A program made the translations under genes and the position numbers. Source: G016756615 sp035556195 (GTDB taxonomy: Bacteria > Pseudomonadota > Alphaproteobacteria > Rhizobiales > Rhizobiaceae). From it: a stretch of 64,000 nucleotides of DNA. Location of the stretch: positions 56,823 through 120,822 of the forward strand of contig DATMFK010000028.1 of NCBI GenBank assembly GCA_035556195.1. The letters are read 5' to 3'. Positions 51,411 through 60,718 of the stretch are shown in pieces; within the stretch, counting starts at the first letter, position 1, and the number at the start of each line of letters is the position of its first letter. The notes beneath the pieces were generated by a model. It ran no database searches and was not told the origin of the DNA. It saw only the letters and a list, made by a program, of their open reading frames with translations.

Positions 51411-52295
51411 TCATCCCATTCGTTCGGAAGCAAAGGATCCCGGAGAGGCCGGGAAAACCACGGTTTTCTCGCCGTTGAGAAAGACGCGCCTTTGGGCATG
51501 GGCGTGAACGGCACGGGCCAGCACTTGGCTTTCCACGTCGCGCCCCAGGCTGACATAGTCGTCGGACGACTGGGCATGCGTCACGCGGATCGTGTCCTGC
51601 TCGATGATGGGGCCTTCGTCGAGATCAGCCGTCACATAATGAGACGTGGCACCGATCAGCTTCACACCGCGCTCGAACGCCTGTTTGTAAGGGTTCGCCC
51701 CCTTGAAGGAAGGCAGGAACGAGTGATGGATATTGATGATGCGTCCTGACATTTTCCGGCACATCTCGTCCGACAGGATCTGCATGTAGCGCGCCAGGAC
51801 GATCAGTTCCGCGCCCGCCCTCTCGACGATGCGCATTTGTTCCGCTTCCGCCTGCGGCTTGTTTTCCTTCGTCACGTTGATGCAGTGGAAGGGAATGTCC
51901 TGGTTCACGACCACTTTCTGGTAGTCCATGTGGTTAGAGATAACGCCGACAACCTCGATCGGCATAGCTCCGATGCGCGACCGATAAAGCAGGTCGTTGA
52001 GGCAGTGCCCGAAGCGCGACACCATCACCACGACCTTCATCTTTTCGCCCTCCTTGTAGAAGGCCCAGGTCATGCCGAAGCCTTCGGCCGTTGGCGTGAA
52101 GCCCTCACGCAATTGATCGAGATCGACGCCGTTCTCGCTGACGAAACGGATTCTCATGAAGAAACGCCCGGTCTCGTCGTCGTCGAATTGAGCGCTGTCG
52201 GTGATGTTGAAGCCGTTCTTGGCGAGAAATCCAGCGATCGCGGCGACAATGCCGCGGCGGGATGAGCAGGTCACGGTCAGGATGTACTTTGTCAT
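51411..52295 (-). CDS. purU: Formyltetrahydrofolate deformylase
   Basis: The 294-residue protein has an N-terminal ACT domain (YILTVTCSSRRGIVAAIAGF, NITDSAQFDDDETGRFFMRI) and a C-terminal formyl-transferase fold with the catalytic Asn-His-Asp set in INIHHSFLPSFKGANPYKQA and YVTADLDEGPIIEQDTIRV. It releases formate and tetrahydrofolate from 10-formyl-THF, drawing off one-carbon units that sarcosine oxidation puts onto folate. The gene follows soxG after 98 bases on the same strand, a usual arrangement in sarcosine-oxidase operons. Confidence 0.93.
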   Translation of the reverse strand: MTKYILTVTCSSRRGIVAAIAGFLAKNGFNITDSAQFDDDETGRFFMRIRFVSENGVDLDQLREGFTPTAEGFGMTWAFYKEGEKMKVVVMVSRFGHCLNDLLYRSRIGAMPIEVVGVISNHMDYQKVVVNQDIPFHCINVTKENKPQAEAEQMRIVERAGAELIVLARYMQILSDEMCRKMSGRIINIHHSFLPSFKGANPYKQAFERGVKLIGATSHYVTADLDEGPIIEQDTIRVTHAQSSDDYVSLGRDVESQVLARAVHAHAQRRVFLNGEKTVVFPASPGSFASERMG

Positions 52296-52393
52296 GTTAT
52301 TCTCGGGTGGAATGAGGCCTGGCTCAGCCGGCCATGTGTAGGAATTTTCTCGCGCCGCTTAGTCAGACAAGAGGCTCTCAACCCCCTCTGCGC

Positions 52394-52960
52394 TCATCCC
52401 TGCTTTACAGCGATACGCGATCTGGCGGTTTCGAGTGCATGCCACAGCGCCTCGGCAAAGGAACGCATGCCGAGGATGGCTAAGTGGTCAGCCGCACGGC
52501 GGATGATATATACGCTCTGGTGCTCAAGGCCGGTCCGGAGGGCGCGACCGGCCTGCAGCTCGACCGGGTCGATGTTCACGAGCTTGGCCAGGAGCGCAAT
52601 GATCGACGCGTCTCCGCTGCTGGAGCGGATTTCGTATGCAACGAAGCCGTCTGTCTGCTCGGTCACGGAGCAGCCCGGACAACGTGTTGCCAACTCGGCG
52701 GCGAAATCGCTTTCGGCTTGCCCGTCCGCCCCGATCATCCATTGGTCCGGCGCAATCCAGAATGCGCAGACCGGTCCCGCGCCGGTCCAGCGACCCGGCG
52801 CGGGCAAGGCAAGATCGAACGGGGTCGGGCGAACCGCGCCTCTGCGCAAAGCCAGGGACGCCAGTGCGAGGCCGGGGTTTTCCTCTATTGTCAGCGTGCC
52901 GCGAAGCAGGGTGCGGGCGCTATCGGCTCCGAGAGCCGTGAAAGCATCAAGATCAGCCAC
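52394..52960 (-). CDS. soxG: Sarcosine oxidase gamma subunit
   Basis: The 188-residue protein carries the SoxG pattern PTPFDLALPAPGRWTGAGPV, CAFWIAPDQWMIGADGQAES, VTEQTDGFVAYEIRSS and a C-terminal HLAILGMRSFAEALWHALET. It is the smallest part of the catalytic core and overlaps soxA by eight bases. The fold resembles the C-terminal part of aminomethyltransferases. Confidence 0.88.
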   Translation of the reverse strand: MADLDAFTALGADSARTLLRGTLTIEENPGLALASLALRRGAVRPTPFDLALPAPGRWTGAGPVCAFWIAPDQWMIGADGQAESDFAAELATRCPGCSVTEQTDGFVAYEIRSSSGDASIIALLAKLVNIDPVELQAGRALRTGLEHQSVYIIRRAADHLAILGMRSFAEALWHALETARSRIAVKQG

Positions 52961-55886
52961 GGAGACGGTCTCCTTCCGGATCGACGAATTGAGGCGAAAC
53001 GACCCGTAGCCGGACCGACTGCCCCTCGAGCGGATTGGCTGCCGCGATCACCTCGCCCCGCCGAGCGTTTCCGTTGGCAAGGAAGCCAAGCCCGATGAAC
53101 GATCCGACATGAGGCGAGAAACAGGCCGACGTTATCCACCCTTCATCGTTCTCGGTCACTTGTCGCGCGCCCTCGCTGAAAAGATGCGATCCGGCGGCGA
53201 CCGGTTCGGCACGGTTCACCGGTTGCAGCCCGACCAGCATCCGCGTGTCTGCCAAAAGCCCCTCGCGCCGCGACATTACCGCGCCGATGGCGTCTTTCTT
53301 AGCCGACACCATCCGCCCCACGCCCAGCATCTGCGCGGTTGTCTGCCCGTTGATTTCGTTACCAGCGGCGTGGCCCTTTTCGATGCGCAACACACCCAGC
53401 GCCTCGGTGCCGTATGCCGTGGCGCCAAGGTCTTTTCCAAGCTCCATCAGCCGCCCGATCAGCGCATTGCCGTAGCGGGAAGGCACCGCGACTTCATAAG
53501 CGAGTTCCCCCGAGAAGGAGATGCGGAACAGCCTGGCGCGAAGGCCGCGGCAGATTGTCAGGCCTGTGCAAGCCATGAAGGGAAATGCGTCGTTCGACAT
53601 GTCGGCATCGTCGACCACCCGTTGCAGAAGCCGGCGCGCGTTAGGTCCGGCCACGGAGAATTGCGCCCACGCATCTGTCGTGGAGATCAGTTGGACGTCG
53701 AGTTCCGGCCAGAGGCATTGGCGGGCGAACTCCATGTGACGATAGACCGGACCGGCCTGCGCCGTGGTCGTTGTGACCACGTAGTGATCTTCGGCGACAC
53801 GTGCGCAGGTGCCGTCATCGTAGACGTGACCGTCCTCGCGCAACATCAGCCCATAGCGCACCCTGCCGACTTTCAGGCTCCTCATTGCGTTGCAATAAAG
53901 CCGGTCGAGGAACTCGGGGGCATCGGCGCCCTGGACCTCGACCTTTCCAAGCGTGGACACATCGCAGACACCGACACCCTTGCGCGTGGCCAGCACCTCG
54001 CGATCGACGGATTGACGCCAATGGGTCTCGCCAGGCTGGGGGAAATACTGCGCACGCATCCATTGGCCCGCCTCGACGAAGACGGCGCCTTGCCGCCTTG
54101 CCCATTCGTGGCTGGGTGTGAGGCGGCGAGGACGGAAACGCGGCCCCGTGTCGCCGCCGCCCAGTACCGATAGCGAAATCGGCGTATAGGGCGGACGAAA
54201 TACGGTGGTTCCCGTTTCCGCGATCCGCTTGCCGGTAAGCTGCGCCATCACAGCAACTGCCGTGACGCTTGCCGTCTTGCCCTGATCGGTGGCCATCCCA
54301 AGCGTGGTCCAGCGTTTCAGGTGCTCAACCGGACGCATGTTTTCCTGATGCGCGAGCTGGATATCCTTGACCGTCACGTCGTTCTGGAAATCCACCCAGG
54401 CACGGCCCTTGCCGGGAACATGCCAGAGCGGCATCAGGTTCAGACTTACCTCTTCTGCTTGCGGCAGGTCCGCTGCGCGGGCTTTGATGCCAAGCATGTC
54501 AAGTGCAGCAACGGCTGCTTCTGCGCCCGAAGCCAATGCCGCCGCCAAGCCATCCTTGCCGGCCGCCGCCCCGGCAATGACCATTCCCTTTGGAGCGTCG
54601 CTGCCGGCGAGGAAAATTTCCCGGCTTTCATCCCACAGCGGCCGGCCACGATGATGCGAGGCAAGATGTACGTTTGGATTCCAGCCGCCGGAGACGCCGA
54701 GCGCACCGCATGCTATGCGTTCCCGGCTGCCGTCATCCTTGACCGCCTCCACAGACGTCAGGCCGAGGCGGCCCCTGGTGTCGCCGATCACTGCTCCGGC
54801 GATCAGGCGGTAGTCGCCCCGGGCATCGACGCGTGGACGGCAATCCACGACCGCGGCGATCTCGACTCCCTTCGCAAGGAGGTCGAGAGCCGTGCGATGG
54901 CCGTCGTCGTTGTTGGTGAAGACGGCAACCCGACCGGCGGGGCTGACGGCCCACCGGTTGGCGTAGGCGCGCAACGCCCCCGCCAACATCACGCCGGGGC
55001 GATCGTTGTTCCTGAACGGAATGTGACGCTCGGTAGCGCCGCTCGCCAGCACTACCTTCTTCGCCGTTATGCGCCATAAGGACTGGCGGGGAAGCGGACC
55101 AGGTTCCGCCAGATGGTCGGCCACGCGCTCCACAGCACCATAGACGCCATGGTCGAACGCGCCGAAGACCGTGGTCCTGCGCATCACTTGGGCATTGGGC
55201 AGGCTTTCCAGTTCTGCCTCGACGGCGTCGATCCAGTCGGTCGCTGGAGCATCGTCCAGCAAATGGCTTTCCGCCAGAAGCCTGCCGCCGAGCCGATGGT
55301 CTTCATCGGCGAGAATGACTCGCGCCCCTGTGCGCGCCGCAGTCAGTGCCGCTGCGAGCCCGGCAGCGCCGCTACCTACAACCAGAAGGTCGCAATGAAG
55401 GAAACCCTTGTCGTAGCAGTCCGGATCGGGCTCCATCGACAGGCGGCCGAGGCCGGCCGCCCTGCGGATCGCCGGCTCGTAGAGCTTTTCCCAGAGCCCC
55501 TTCGGCCACATGAAGGTCTTGTAGTAGAAACCGGCTGTCAGGAAGGGGGCGGCAAGATCGTTCGCCGCCAGAGCGTCGAACCTCAGCGACGGCCAGCGGT
55601 TCTGACTTCTCGCCTCAAGACCATCGAACAGTTCGATCACGGTCGCGCGGGTGTTCGGTTCGCGCCGCGCACCCGAGCGCAGTTCGACCAGCGCATTCGG
55701 CTCGTCAGAGCCTGCCGAAAGGGCACCGCGCGGCCGATGGTATTTGAAGCTACGCCCCATCAAGCGCACATCGGTCGCCATAAGCGCCGAGGCAAGCGTG
55801 TCGCCCGGATGGCCTCGATATTCCTTGCCATCGAAGGTGAAGCGCAGCGTCCGGCTGCGGTCGATCAATCCGCCCGAGAGTCTCAC
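52953..55886 (-). CDS. soxA: Sarcosine oxidase alpha subunit
   Basis: The 977-residue protein starts with a ferredoxin-like fold (SRTLRFTFDGKEYRGHPGDT, GRSFKYHRPRGALSAGSDEP), has the dinucleotide motif LLVVGSGAAGLAAALTAART near residue 168, and ends with a GcvT-type folate-binding domain (GVCDVSTLGKVEVQGADAPE, LRIEKGHAAGNEINGQTTAQ). It binds NAD and folate and passes the methylene group to tetrahydrofolate. The start overlaps the soxD stop (ATGA). Confidence 0.94.
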   Translation of the reverse strand: MRLSGGLIDRSRTLRFTFDGKEYRGHPGDTLASALMATDVRLMGRSFKYHRPRGALSAGSDEPNALVELRSGARREPNTRATVIELFDGLEARSQNRWPSLRFDALAANDLAAPFLTAGFYYKTFMWPKGLWEKLYEPAIRRAAGLGRLSMEPDPDCYDKGFLHCDLLVVGSGAAGLAAALTAARTGARVILADEDHRLGGRLLAESHLLDDAPATDWIDAVEAELESLPNAQVMRRTTVFGAFDHGVYGAVERVADHLAEPGPLPRQSLWRITAKKVVLASGATERHIPFRNNDRPGVMLAGALRAYANRWAVSPAGRVAVFTNNDDGHRTALDLLAKGVEIAAVVDCRPRVDARGDYRLIAGAVIGDTRGRLGLTSVEAVKDDGSRERIACGALGVSGGWNPNVHLASHHRGRPLWDESREIFLAGSDAPKGMVIAGAAAGKDGLAAALASGAEAAVAALDMLGIKARAADLPQAEEVSLNLMPLWHVPGKGRAWVDFQNDVTVKDIQLAHQENMRPVEHLKRWTTLGMATDQGKTASVTAVAVMAQLTGKRIAETGTTVFRPPYTPISLSVLGGGDTGPRFRPRRLTPSHEWARRQGAVFVEAGQWMRAQYFPQPGETHWRQSVDREVLATRKGVGVCDVSTLGKVEVQGADAPEFLDRLYCNAMRSLKVGRVRYGLMLREDGHVYDDGTCARVAEDHYVVTTTTAQAGPVYRHMEFARQCLWPELDVQLISTTDAWAQFSVAGPNARRLLQRVVDDADMSNDAFPFMACTGLTICRGLRARLFRISFSGELAYEVAVPSRYGNALIGRLMELGKDLGATAYGTEALGVLRIEKGHAAGNEINGQTTAQMLGVGRMVSAKKDAIGAVMSRREGLLADTRMLVGLQPVNRAEPVAAGSHLFSEGARQVTENDEGWITSACFSPHVGSFIGLGFLANGNARRGEVIAAANPLEGQSVRLRVVSPQFVDPEGDRLRG

Positions 55887-56173
55887 CGATCGCCCCCGCG
55901 GGTCGCCAAGGCCACATCGCGAGCGAGCTCGGCGCTCAAAATCTCATGCGTGAGCGTGTCACGAGTGACGACCAGCCAACTCCGGTCTCCCTGCTCGTGG
56001 AACCAGAGTTCCCGGTGCATGCCGGCAGGATTGTCGCGCAGATAGACGTAGTCGAAGAAGGCTTCCGCAGCGTTTTCAACCATGCCGTCCGGGCGGTTCA
56101 GGAGCGAGGCGTCGCCGAGATAGGTGAATTCCTGCGCATCGCGCGGGCCAAGGAGAGGGTGCGGTATCAGCAT
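55883..56173 (-). CDS. soxD: Sarcosine oxidase delta subunit
   Basis: The 96-residue protein matches SoxD (HPLLGPRDAQEFTYLGDASL, DYVYLRDNPAGMHRELWFHE, SWLVVTRDTLTHEI). In characterised enzymes it binds zinc through Cys-rich motifs; the usual N-terminal CPxCG motif is replaced here by HPLLGPRD, so the zinc site may be missing or changed. It sits between soxB (ten-base gap) and soxA. Confidence 0.9.
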   Translation of the reverse strand: MLIPHPLLGPRDAQEFTYLGDASLLNRPDGMVENAAEAFFDYVYLRDNPAGMHRELWFHEQGDRSWLVVTRDTLTHEILSAELARDVALATRGGDR

Positions 56174-56183
56174 TCACTTCGCC

Positions 56184-57434
56184 TCAGTGCAGGTTCGGTT
56201 GGGCGCCGGCGCCCTTTTCGTCGATCAGATAGCCGCGCTCGAAGCGATCCAGTCGATAGGCTTCAGCGGTCTTGTGAGGAGTGTCGGTGGCGAGCAGCTG
56301 CGCGAAGGCATAACCGCTTGCCGGCGTGGCCTTGAAGCCGCCATAGCACCAGCCGGCATTGAGGTAGAGACCTTCGATGTGGGTGCGGTCGATGATCGGC
56401 GATCCGTCCATCGACATATCCACGATGCCGCCCCACATGCGCAGGAGCCGCGCACGCCCGATCATCGGCATGATCGCCATTCCACCCTCGGCGACATCCT
56501 CGATCACGGGCAGGTTGCCGCGCTGTGCGTAGGAATTATAGCCGTCGATGTCCCCACCAAAGACGAGACCGCCCTTGTCGGACTGGCTGACATAGAAGTG
56601 GCCGGCACCGAAGGTGATAACCCCCGGTATGGTCGGCTTCAGGCCTTCGGACACAAATGCCTGAAGAACGTGGCTTTCTACCGGGAGGCGCATCCCGGCC
56701 CGCGCCATGATGCGCCCGGTGGAGCCGGCGACGGCAACACCGACCTTGCCGGCTCCAATATAGCCGAGCGAGGTTTCGAGCCCCCTGATGCGACCGTTTT
56801 CGATGTCGAATCCGGTGACCTCGCAGTTCTGTAGGAGGTCCACTCCGGCGCCGTCGGCGCCGCGGGCATAACCCCAGGCGACGCCGTCATGCCGCGCGGT
56901 GCCGGCACGGCGCTGAAGAAGCCCGCCCTTGATCGGGAAGCGCGCGTTGTCGAAGTTAAGGAATGGAACCATCTCGCGCAAACGGCCCTGGTCGAGCAAT
57001 TCCGCATCGGCGCCCGCGAGCAGCATCGCGTTGCCGCGCCGGCGAAAGGCATCGCGCTGGGCGTCGGTGTGGAAGAGATTGACGATGCCGCGCTGGCTAA
57101 CCATGGCATTGAAGTTGAGTTCCCGCTCAAGGCCCTCCCAAAGCTTCATCGAGAATTCGTAGAAGGGCTCGTTGCCGGGCAGGAGATAGTTGGAACGGAT
57201 GATGGTGGTGTTGCGGCCGATATTGCCGGACCCCAGCCATCCCTTTTCCAGGACGGCGATCCTGGTCTTGCCGAAGGTTTTCGCCAGATAATAGGCCGTG
57301 GCCAGCCCATGACCTCCGCCGCCCACGATCACATAGTCGTAACTCGCCTGCGGCGAAGGGTTGCGCCACATCGGGCGCCAGCCTCGATGTCCCGTAAGCG
57401 CCTCTTTCAGAATGCGCAAAGCCGAATAACGCAA
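56184..57434 (-). CDS. soxB: Sarcosine oxidase beta subunit
   Basis: The 416-residue flavoprotein has the dinucleotide motif VIVGGGGHGLATAYYLAKTF (residues about 35-54), the GSGNIGRNTTIIRSNYLLPG loop, and NLFHTDAQRDAFRRRGNAML containing the His that carries covalent FMN in known enzymes. The C-terminus has GGIVDMSMDGSPIIDRTHIE and NAGWCYGGFKATPASG. It oxidises sarcosine to glycine plus a one-carbon unit. The gene leads the operon soxBDAG-purU. Confidence 0.94.
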   Translation of the reverse strand: MRYSALRILKEALTGHRGWRPMWRNPSPQASYDYVIVGGGGHGLATAYYLAKTFGKTRIAVLEKGWLGSGNIGRNTTIIRSNYLLPGNEPFYEFSMKLWEGLERELNFNAMVSQRGIVNLFHTDAQRDAFRRRGNAMLLAGADAELLDQGRLREMVPFLNFDNARFPIKGGLLQRRAGTARHDGVAWGYARGADGAGVDLLQNCEVTGFDIENGRIRGLETSLGYIGAGKVGVAVAGSTGRIMARAGMRLPVESHVLQAFVSEGLKPTIPGVITFGAGHFYVSQSDKGGLVFGGDIDGYNSYAQRGNLPVIEDVAEGGMAIMPMIGRARLLRMWGGIVDMSMDGSPIIDRTHIEGLYLNAGWCYGGFKATPASGYAFAQLLATDTPHKTAEAYRLDRFERGYLIDEKGAGAQPNLH

Positions 57435-57553
57435 GCCACCGGTCCTCGATCAGAATAGTGCCTCAATCCTTAGCGGACCTGCGAGATATCGATTGACTGG
57501 GGCGGACAGTTTATTGTCTATTTCGGCCATCCTGTGTGTCGAGGGGGTTTGCC

Positions 57554-58540
57554 ATGGATGCCAATCCGGCGCCGAAACTGATCGGATTCATTCTGACGCC
57601 GGGCTACGCGCTGATGTCGCTCGCCTCGGCGGTGGAACCGCTGCGCGCCGCCAGCCATCTGGCCGGCCGTACGCTTTACCGCAGCAGCTTCTATTCCGTC
57701 GAAGGTGGCTTCATGCCCTCCACCGCCGGCGGCGGGTTCAATACCGCTCCCCTGTCCACGCTCGAGCGCTGGGAGAACGGCGCGAAGCTCGATCTGGTGT
57801 TCGTGGTCGCCGGTGGTAATCCCATGCTTTATGAAAGTCCTGCGCTGATGCGCAGCCTGCGTTTACTCGGTCACAAACATGTCAGGCTCGGAGGCATCTC
57901 AGGCGGAGCGGCGATCCTCGCAAGAGGAGGGCTTTTGTCGGGCCGGCGCTTCACCGTGCATTGGGCACATATCGGACCGCTGGCGGAATTTGACCCCGAG
58001 TTGCTGATCGAGCGGGCACTCTATGTCATCGACCGGGATCGTTATACCTGTGCGGGTGGTGTCGCCGCACTTGACATGATGTGCGCCCTGATCGCGCAGG
58101 AGCATGGCTCGACATTGGCCCGCGATGTCAGCGACTGGTTCATTCATCCGCGTGTGCGCAAGGCGGACGAGCTCCAGCAAGGCGGAGCCGCGCGCACGCC
58201 CGACATGCCTCATCCGATGCTGCGCGCAGCGTTGGATCTGATGAGCAGCCATCTGGCGGACCCGCTTTCCAACGGACAGGTCGCCGGGCTGGTCGGCGGC
58301 AGCGAGCGCCAACTCCAGAGGCTGTTCACCATCCATTTCGGCATGTCGATGATGGCGTTCTACCGTGATCTTAGGCTGGCCAAGGCCGACGAACTCTTGC
58401 AGCAAAGCACGCTGTCGATTCTGGAGATCGCCGTGTTAACCGGCTTTGCGAGCACGGCGCATCTTTCGCGCTGTTTTGCGGCGCGCTACGGGATGCCGCC
58501 GGGGCGCAGAAGGAAAGCGAAACAGCCGCGCGAAGCCTGA
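57554..58540 (+). CDS. GlxA-type AraC-family regulator
   Basis: The 328-residue protein has an N-terminal DJ-1/PfpI-like sensor domain (IGFILTPGYALMSLASAVEP, GGISGGAAILARGGLLSGRR) and a C-terminal AraC helix-turn-helix (LADPLSNGQVAGLVGGSERQ, LQRLFTIHFGMSMMAFYRDL, ILEIAVLTGFASTAHLSRCF). Regulators of this type (GbdR, SouR) activate glycine-betaine and sarcosine genes. GAGGGGG precedes the ATG at 57554. It is divergent from soxB with a 119-base shared promoter region, so it most likely activates the sox operon. Confidence 0.9.
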   Translation: MDANPAPKLIGFILTPGYALMSLASAVEPLRAASHLAGRTLYRSSFYSVEGGFMPSTAGGGFNTAPLSTLERWENGAKLDLVFVVAGGNPMLYESPALMRSLRLLGHKHVRLGGISGGAAILARGGLLSGRRFTVHWAHIGPLAEFDPELLIERALYVIDRDRYTCAGGVAALDMMCALIAQEHGSTLARDVSDWFIHPRVRKADELQQGGAARTPDMPHPMLRAALDLMSSHLADPLSNGQVAGLVGGSERQLQRLFTIHFGMSMMAFYRDLRLAKADELLQQSTLSILEIAVLTGFASTAHLSRCFAARYGMPPGRRRKAKQPREA

Positions 58541-58581
58541 CGTGGAGCCGATGTAAAATCGCTGGCTCCGTAGGGGATGCG

Positions 58582-59484
58582 TCACCCCGTCTTCTTCGAG
58601 AAGCTTGCGGCGATATCGATGAACGCCTGCATATGGCTTGACGGCGCCTCTGCAACCCATGCAAGCGCGAGATCGACAACCGCAGGGATCTGGGCGAGCG
58701 GACTGAACACGATTTCGGGCTGCATAAGACGCGATACCCATTCGGGCAGGATGGCAATGCCCAGCCCGGCGGCTACCATGGCGAGCATCGAATATGTGTC
58801 CTGTGCTTCGAAAACGACGCGCGGCTTGAACCCGGCGCGATGCAGATATCCCTGCACATGCTCCTGGAACTCGACCCCAGGCAACGGCGCATATTGGATG
58901 AAATCCTCACCCGCCAGATCCTCGAGCATCATCGGAACACGACCGGCAAGATTGTGACGGCGTGGGATGGCAGCCACCACCCGCTCCGAGCTCAACGCCA
59001 ATGTAGAAAGGCGACGCGTATGAACCGGCAGGCGCAGCAGGCCGAAATCGAGCTGACCGACAAGGAGATCGGAGATCTGGCTCCCGGTTTCTCCATAGAC
59101 CGGCGCCACGAATACATCTGGACGACTTTCGTGAAACGTTCGAAGCAGCCAGGGCAGGACTTCAAAGGACGCAGCCGGCGTGAAGCCGATGCGCAGGTGA
59201 CCGCTGCGGCCCGCAGCAACCAGCCGTGTTGACGCAACCGCTTCATCGACCTGCGCCAAGACATATCTGGCGCGCTCAAGGAAATGGGCGCCCGCCGCAG
59301 TCAATTTAACTGACCGTGTCGTGCGGTCGAAAAGCTTGACGTCCAGCCGCTCCTCCAACTGGCGTATTTGAGCGCTTAGATGCGGTTGCGCCATCCGCAG
59401 CTTCTCTGCCGCCCGCCGGAAATGCAGTTCCTCGGCGACCGCCGCGAAAGTCCGCAAGTCGCGCGTTCCAACAGCATCATTCAT
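58582..59484 (-). CDS. LysR-family transcriptional regulator
   Basis: The 300-residue protein has the winged helix LRTFAAVAEELHFRRAAEKL, RMAQPHLSAQIRQLEERLDV and an effector domain GHLRIGFTPAASFEVLPWLL, LAMVAAGLGIAILPEWVSRL. It stands divergent from the spermidine/putrescine-type ABC operon, and a perfect LysR box (ATG-N11-CAT) lies between them at 59520-59544, so this regulator most likely controls that operon. Confidence 0.92.
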   Translation of the reverse strand: MNDAVGTRDLRTFAAVAEELHFRRAAEKLRMAQPHLSAQIRQLEERLDVKLFDRTTRSVKLTAAGAHFLERARYVLAQVDEAVASTRLVAAGRSGHLRIGFTPAASFEVLPWLLRTFHESRPDVFVAPVYGETGSQISDLLVGQLDFGLLRLPVHTRRLSTLALSSERVVAAIPRRHNLAGRVPMMLEDLAGEDFIQYAPLPGVEFQEHVQGYLHRAGFKPRVVFEAQDTYSMLAMVAAGLGIAILPEWVSRLMQPEIVFSPLAQIPAVVDLALAWVAEAPSSHMQAFIDIAASFSKKTG

Positions 59485-59519
59485 ACGCGATACCGATCAA
59501 TTCGCCTCGATAATTTATT

Positions 59520-59544
59520 AGACATGGTATTATTATTCATGTCT
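59520..59544. promoter_or_regulatory. LysR-type operator
   Basis: AGACATG and CATGTCT form a perfect seven-base inverted repeat with an 11-base AT-rich centre, the T-N11-A geometry of LysR binding sites. It lies 35 bases before the regulator start and 55 bases before the ABC ATPase start. Confidence 0.72.
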
Positions 59545-59599
59545 CATTTAAAGCGGCAGGGGAAGCGGCCGGTTAGAGGTCGAACAGGTCGGATAAAAT

Positions 59600-60718
59600 A
59601 TGGCTAGCTTGAACAGTTACAGCGGGGCTGACAAAGCAGCCGTCTCGCTTCAAGGCGTGAGCCGAGAATTCGGCAAGGTGGTAGCCGTCGACGACTTCAG
59701 CCTGGACGTCGCTCCGGGAGAATTCCTGTCGCTCGTGGGCCCCTCCGGGTCTGGCAAGACGACAGTGCTGATGATGCTGGCAGGATTCGAACGGCCCGGT
59801 TCTGGGCGCTTATATGTCGACGGGCGTGACATTACCAATCTGGCTCCCAATCATCGCAGTATCGGGATGGTCTTCCAGAAATACGCTCTGTTTCCGCATC
59901 GTACCGTGGCGGAGAACATTGCATTCCCGTTGCGCATGCGTGGCATCGGGCGTGCAGAGCGGGAGCGTCGTGTCAAAGAAGCTCTCGCGGCGGTCAAGCT
60001 CGAAGGTTATGGCGAGCGCATGCCGGCGCAACTATCGGGTGGCCAGCAGCAACGAGTGGCCCTGGCACGAGCGGTTGTCTTCGAACCGCCGGTGATCCTT
60101 ATGGACGAGCCGTTGGGGGCGCTGGACAAGAAGCTTCGCCAGCATATGCAGATCGAATTGAAGGAGCTGCAAGGGCGCCTGAATGCGACCGTGATATTTG
60201 TCACGCACGATCAGGAAGAGGCGCTCACCATGTCCGATCGTATCGCCATCCTCGATCGCGGACGGCTCGTCCAGGTCGGGTCTCCCCGCGAGCTATATCA
60301 GGAGCCGGCCACGGCCTTTGTGGCCGACTTCGTCGGCGACATGAATTTCATCTCGGCGAAGATCGTCGCCGCCGAGGCGAATGGGAACTTGGCGACAGTC
60401 GGCGGCCGCACAATTCCCGTTCATGCCCGAAATACCTCGCCGGCGAATGATCACGGGCTTGTCCATCTGGCAGTGCGGCCAGAGCATCTGGTGGTTTCCC
60501 CCGGCTCATCGCCCGAAGGGTTGATCGGAACGGTCGATCGGTTGATCTTCCAGGGATCTTCTCTATCGATCCTGATCGCGCTTCCCGACGCCGGCCGGAT
60601 TCGCGCCCAGGTAGACCCGCAATCGCCATTGGCGGAGCTGTCGACAGGTGCGCCTGTGACCATAAACTGGTCGCCGGAACGCGCCCATGTCTTCCCGAAG
60701 GCGCACGCGACTTCATGA
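59600..60718 (+). CDS. Spermidine/putrescine-type ABC transporter ATPase
   Basis: The 372-residue ATPase is of the PotA type: Walker A GPSGSGKTTVLMMLAGFERP, Q-loop MVFQKYALFPHRTVAENIAF, signature LSGGQQQRVALARAVVFEPP, Walker B VILMDEPLGALDKKLRQHMQ, and a C-terminal TOBE domain (about residues 285-365, LVHLAVRPEHLVVSP). It overlaps the permease gene by four bases. The substrate may be a polyamine or related cationic compound. Confidence 0.92.
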   Translation: MASLNSYSGADKAAVSLQGVSREFGKVVAVDDFSLDVAPGEFLSLVGPSGSGKTTVLMMLAGFERPGSGRLYVDGRDITNLAPNHRSIGMVFQKYALFPHRTVAENIAFPLRMRGIGRAERERRVKEALAAVKLEGYGERMPAQLSGGQQQRVALARAVVFEPPVILMDEPLGALDKKLRQHMQIELKELQGRLNATVIFVTHDQEEALTMSDRIAILDRGRLVQVGSPRELYQEPATAFVADFVGDMNFISAKIVAAEANGNLATVGGRTIPVHARNTSPANDHGLVHLAVRPEHLVVSPGSSPEGLIGTVDRLIFQGSSLSILIALPDAGRIRAQVDPQSPLAELSTGAPVTINWSPERAHVFPKAHATS

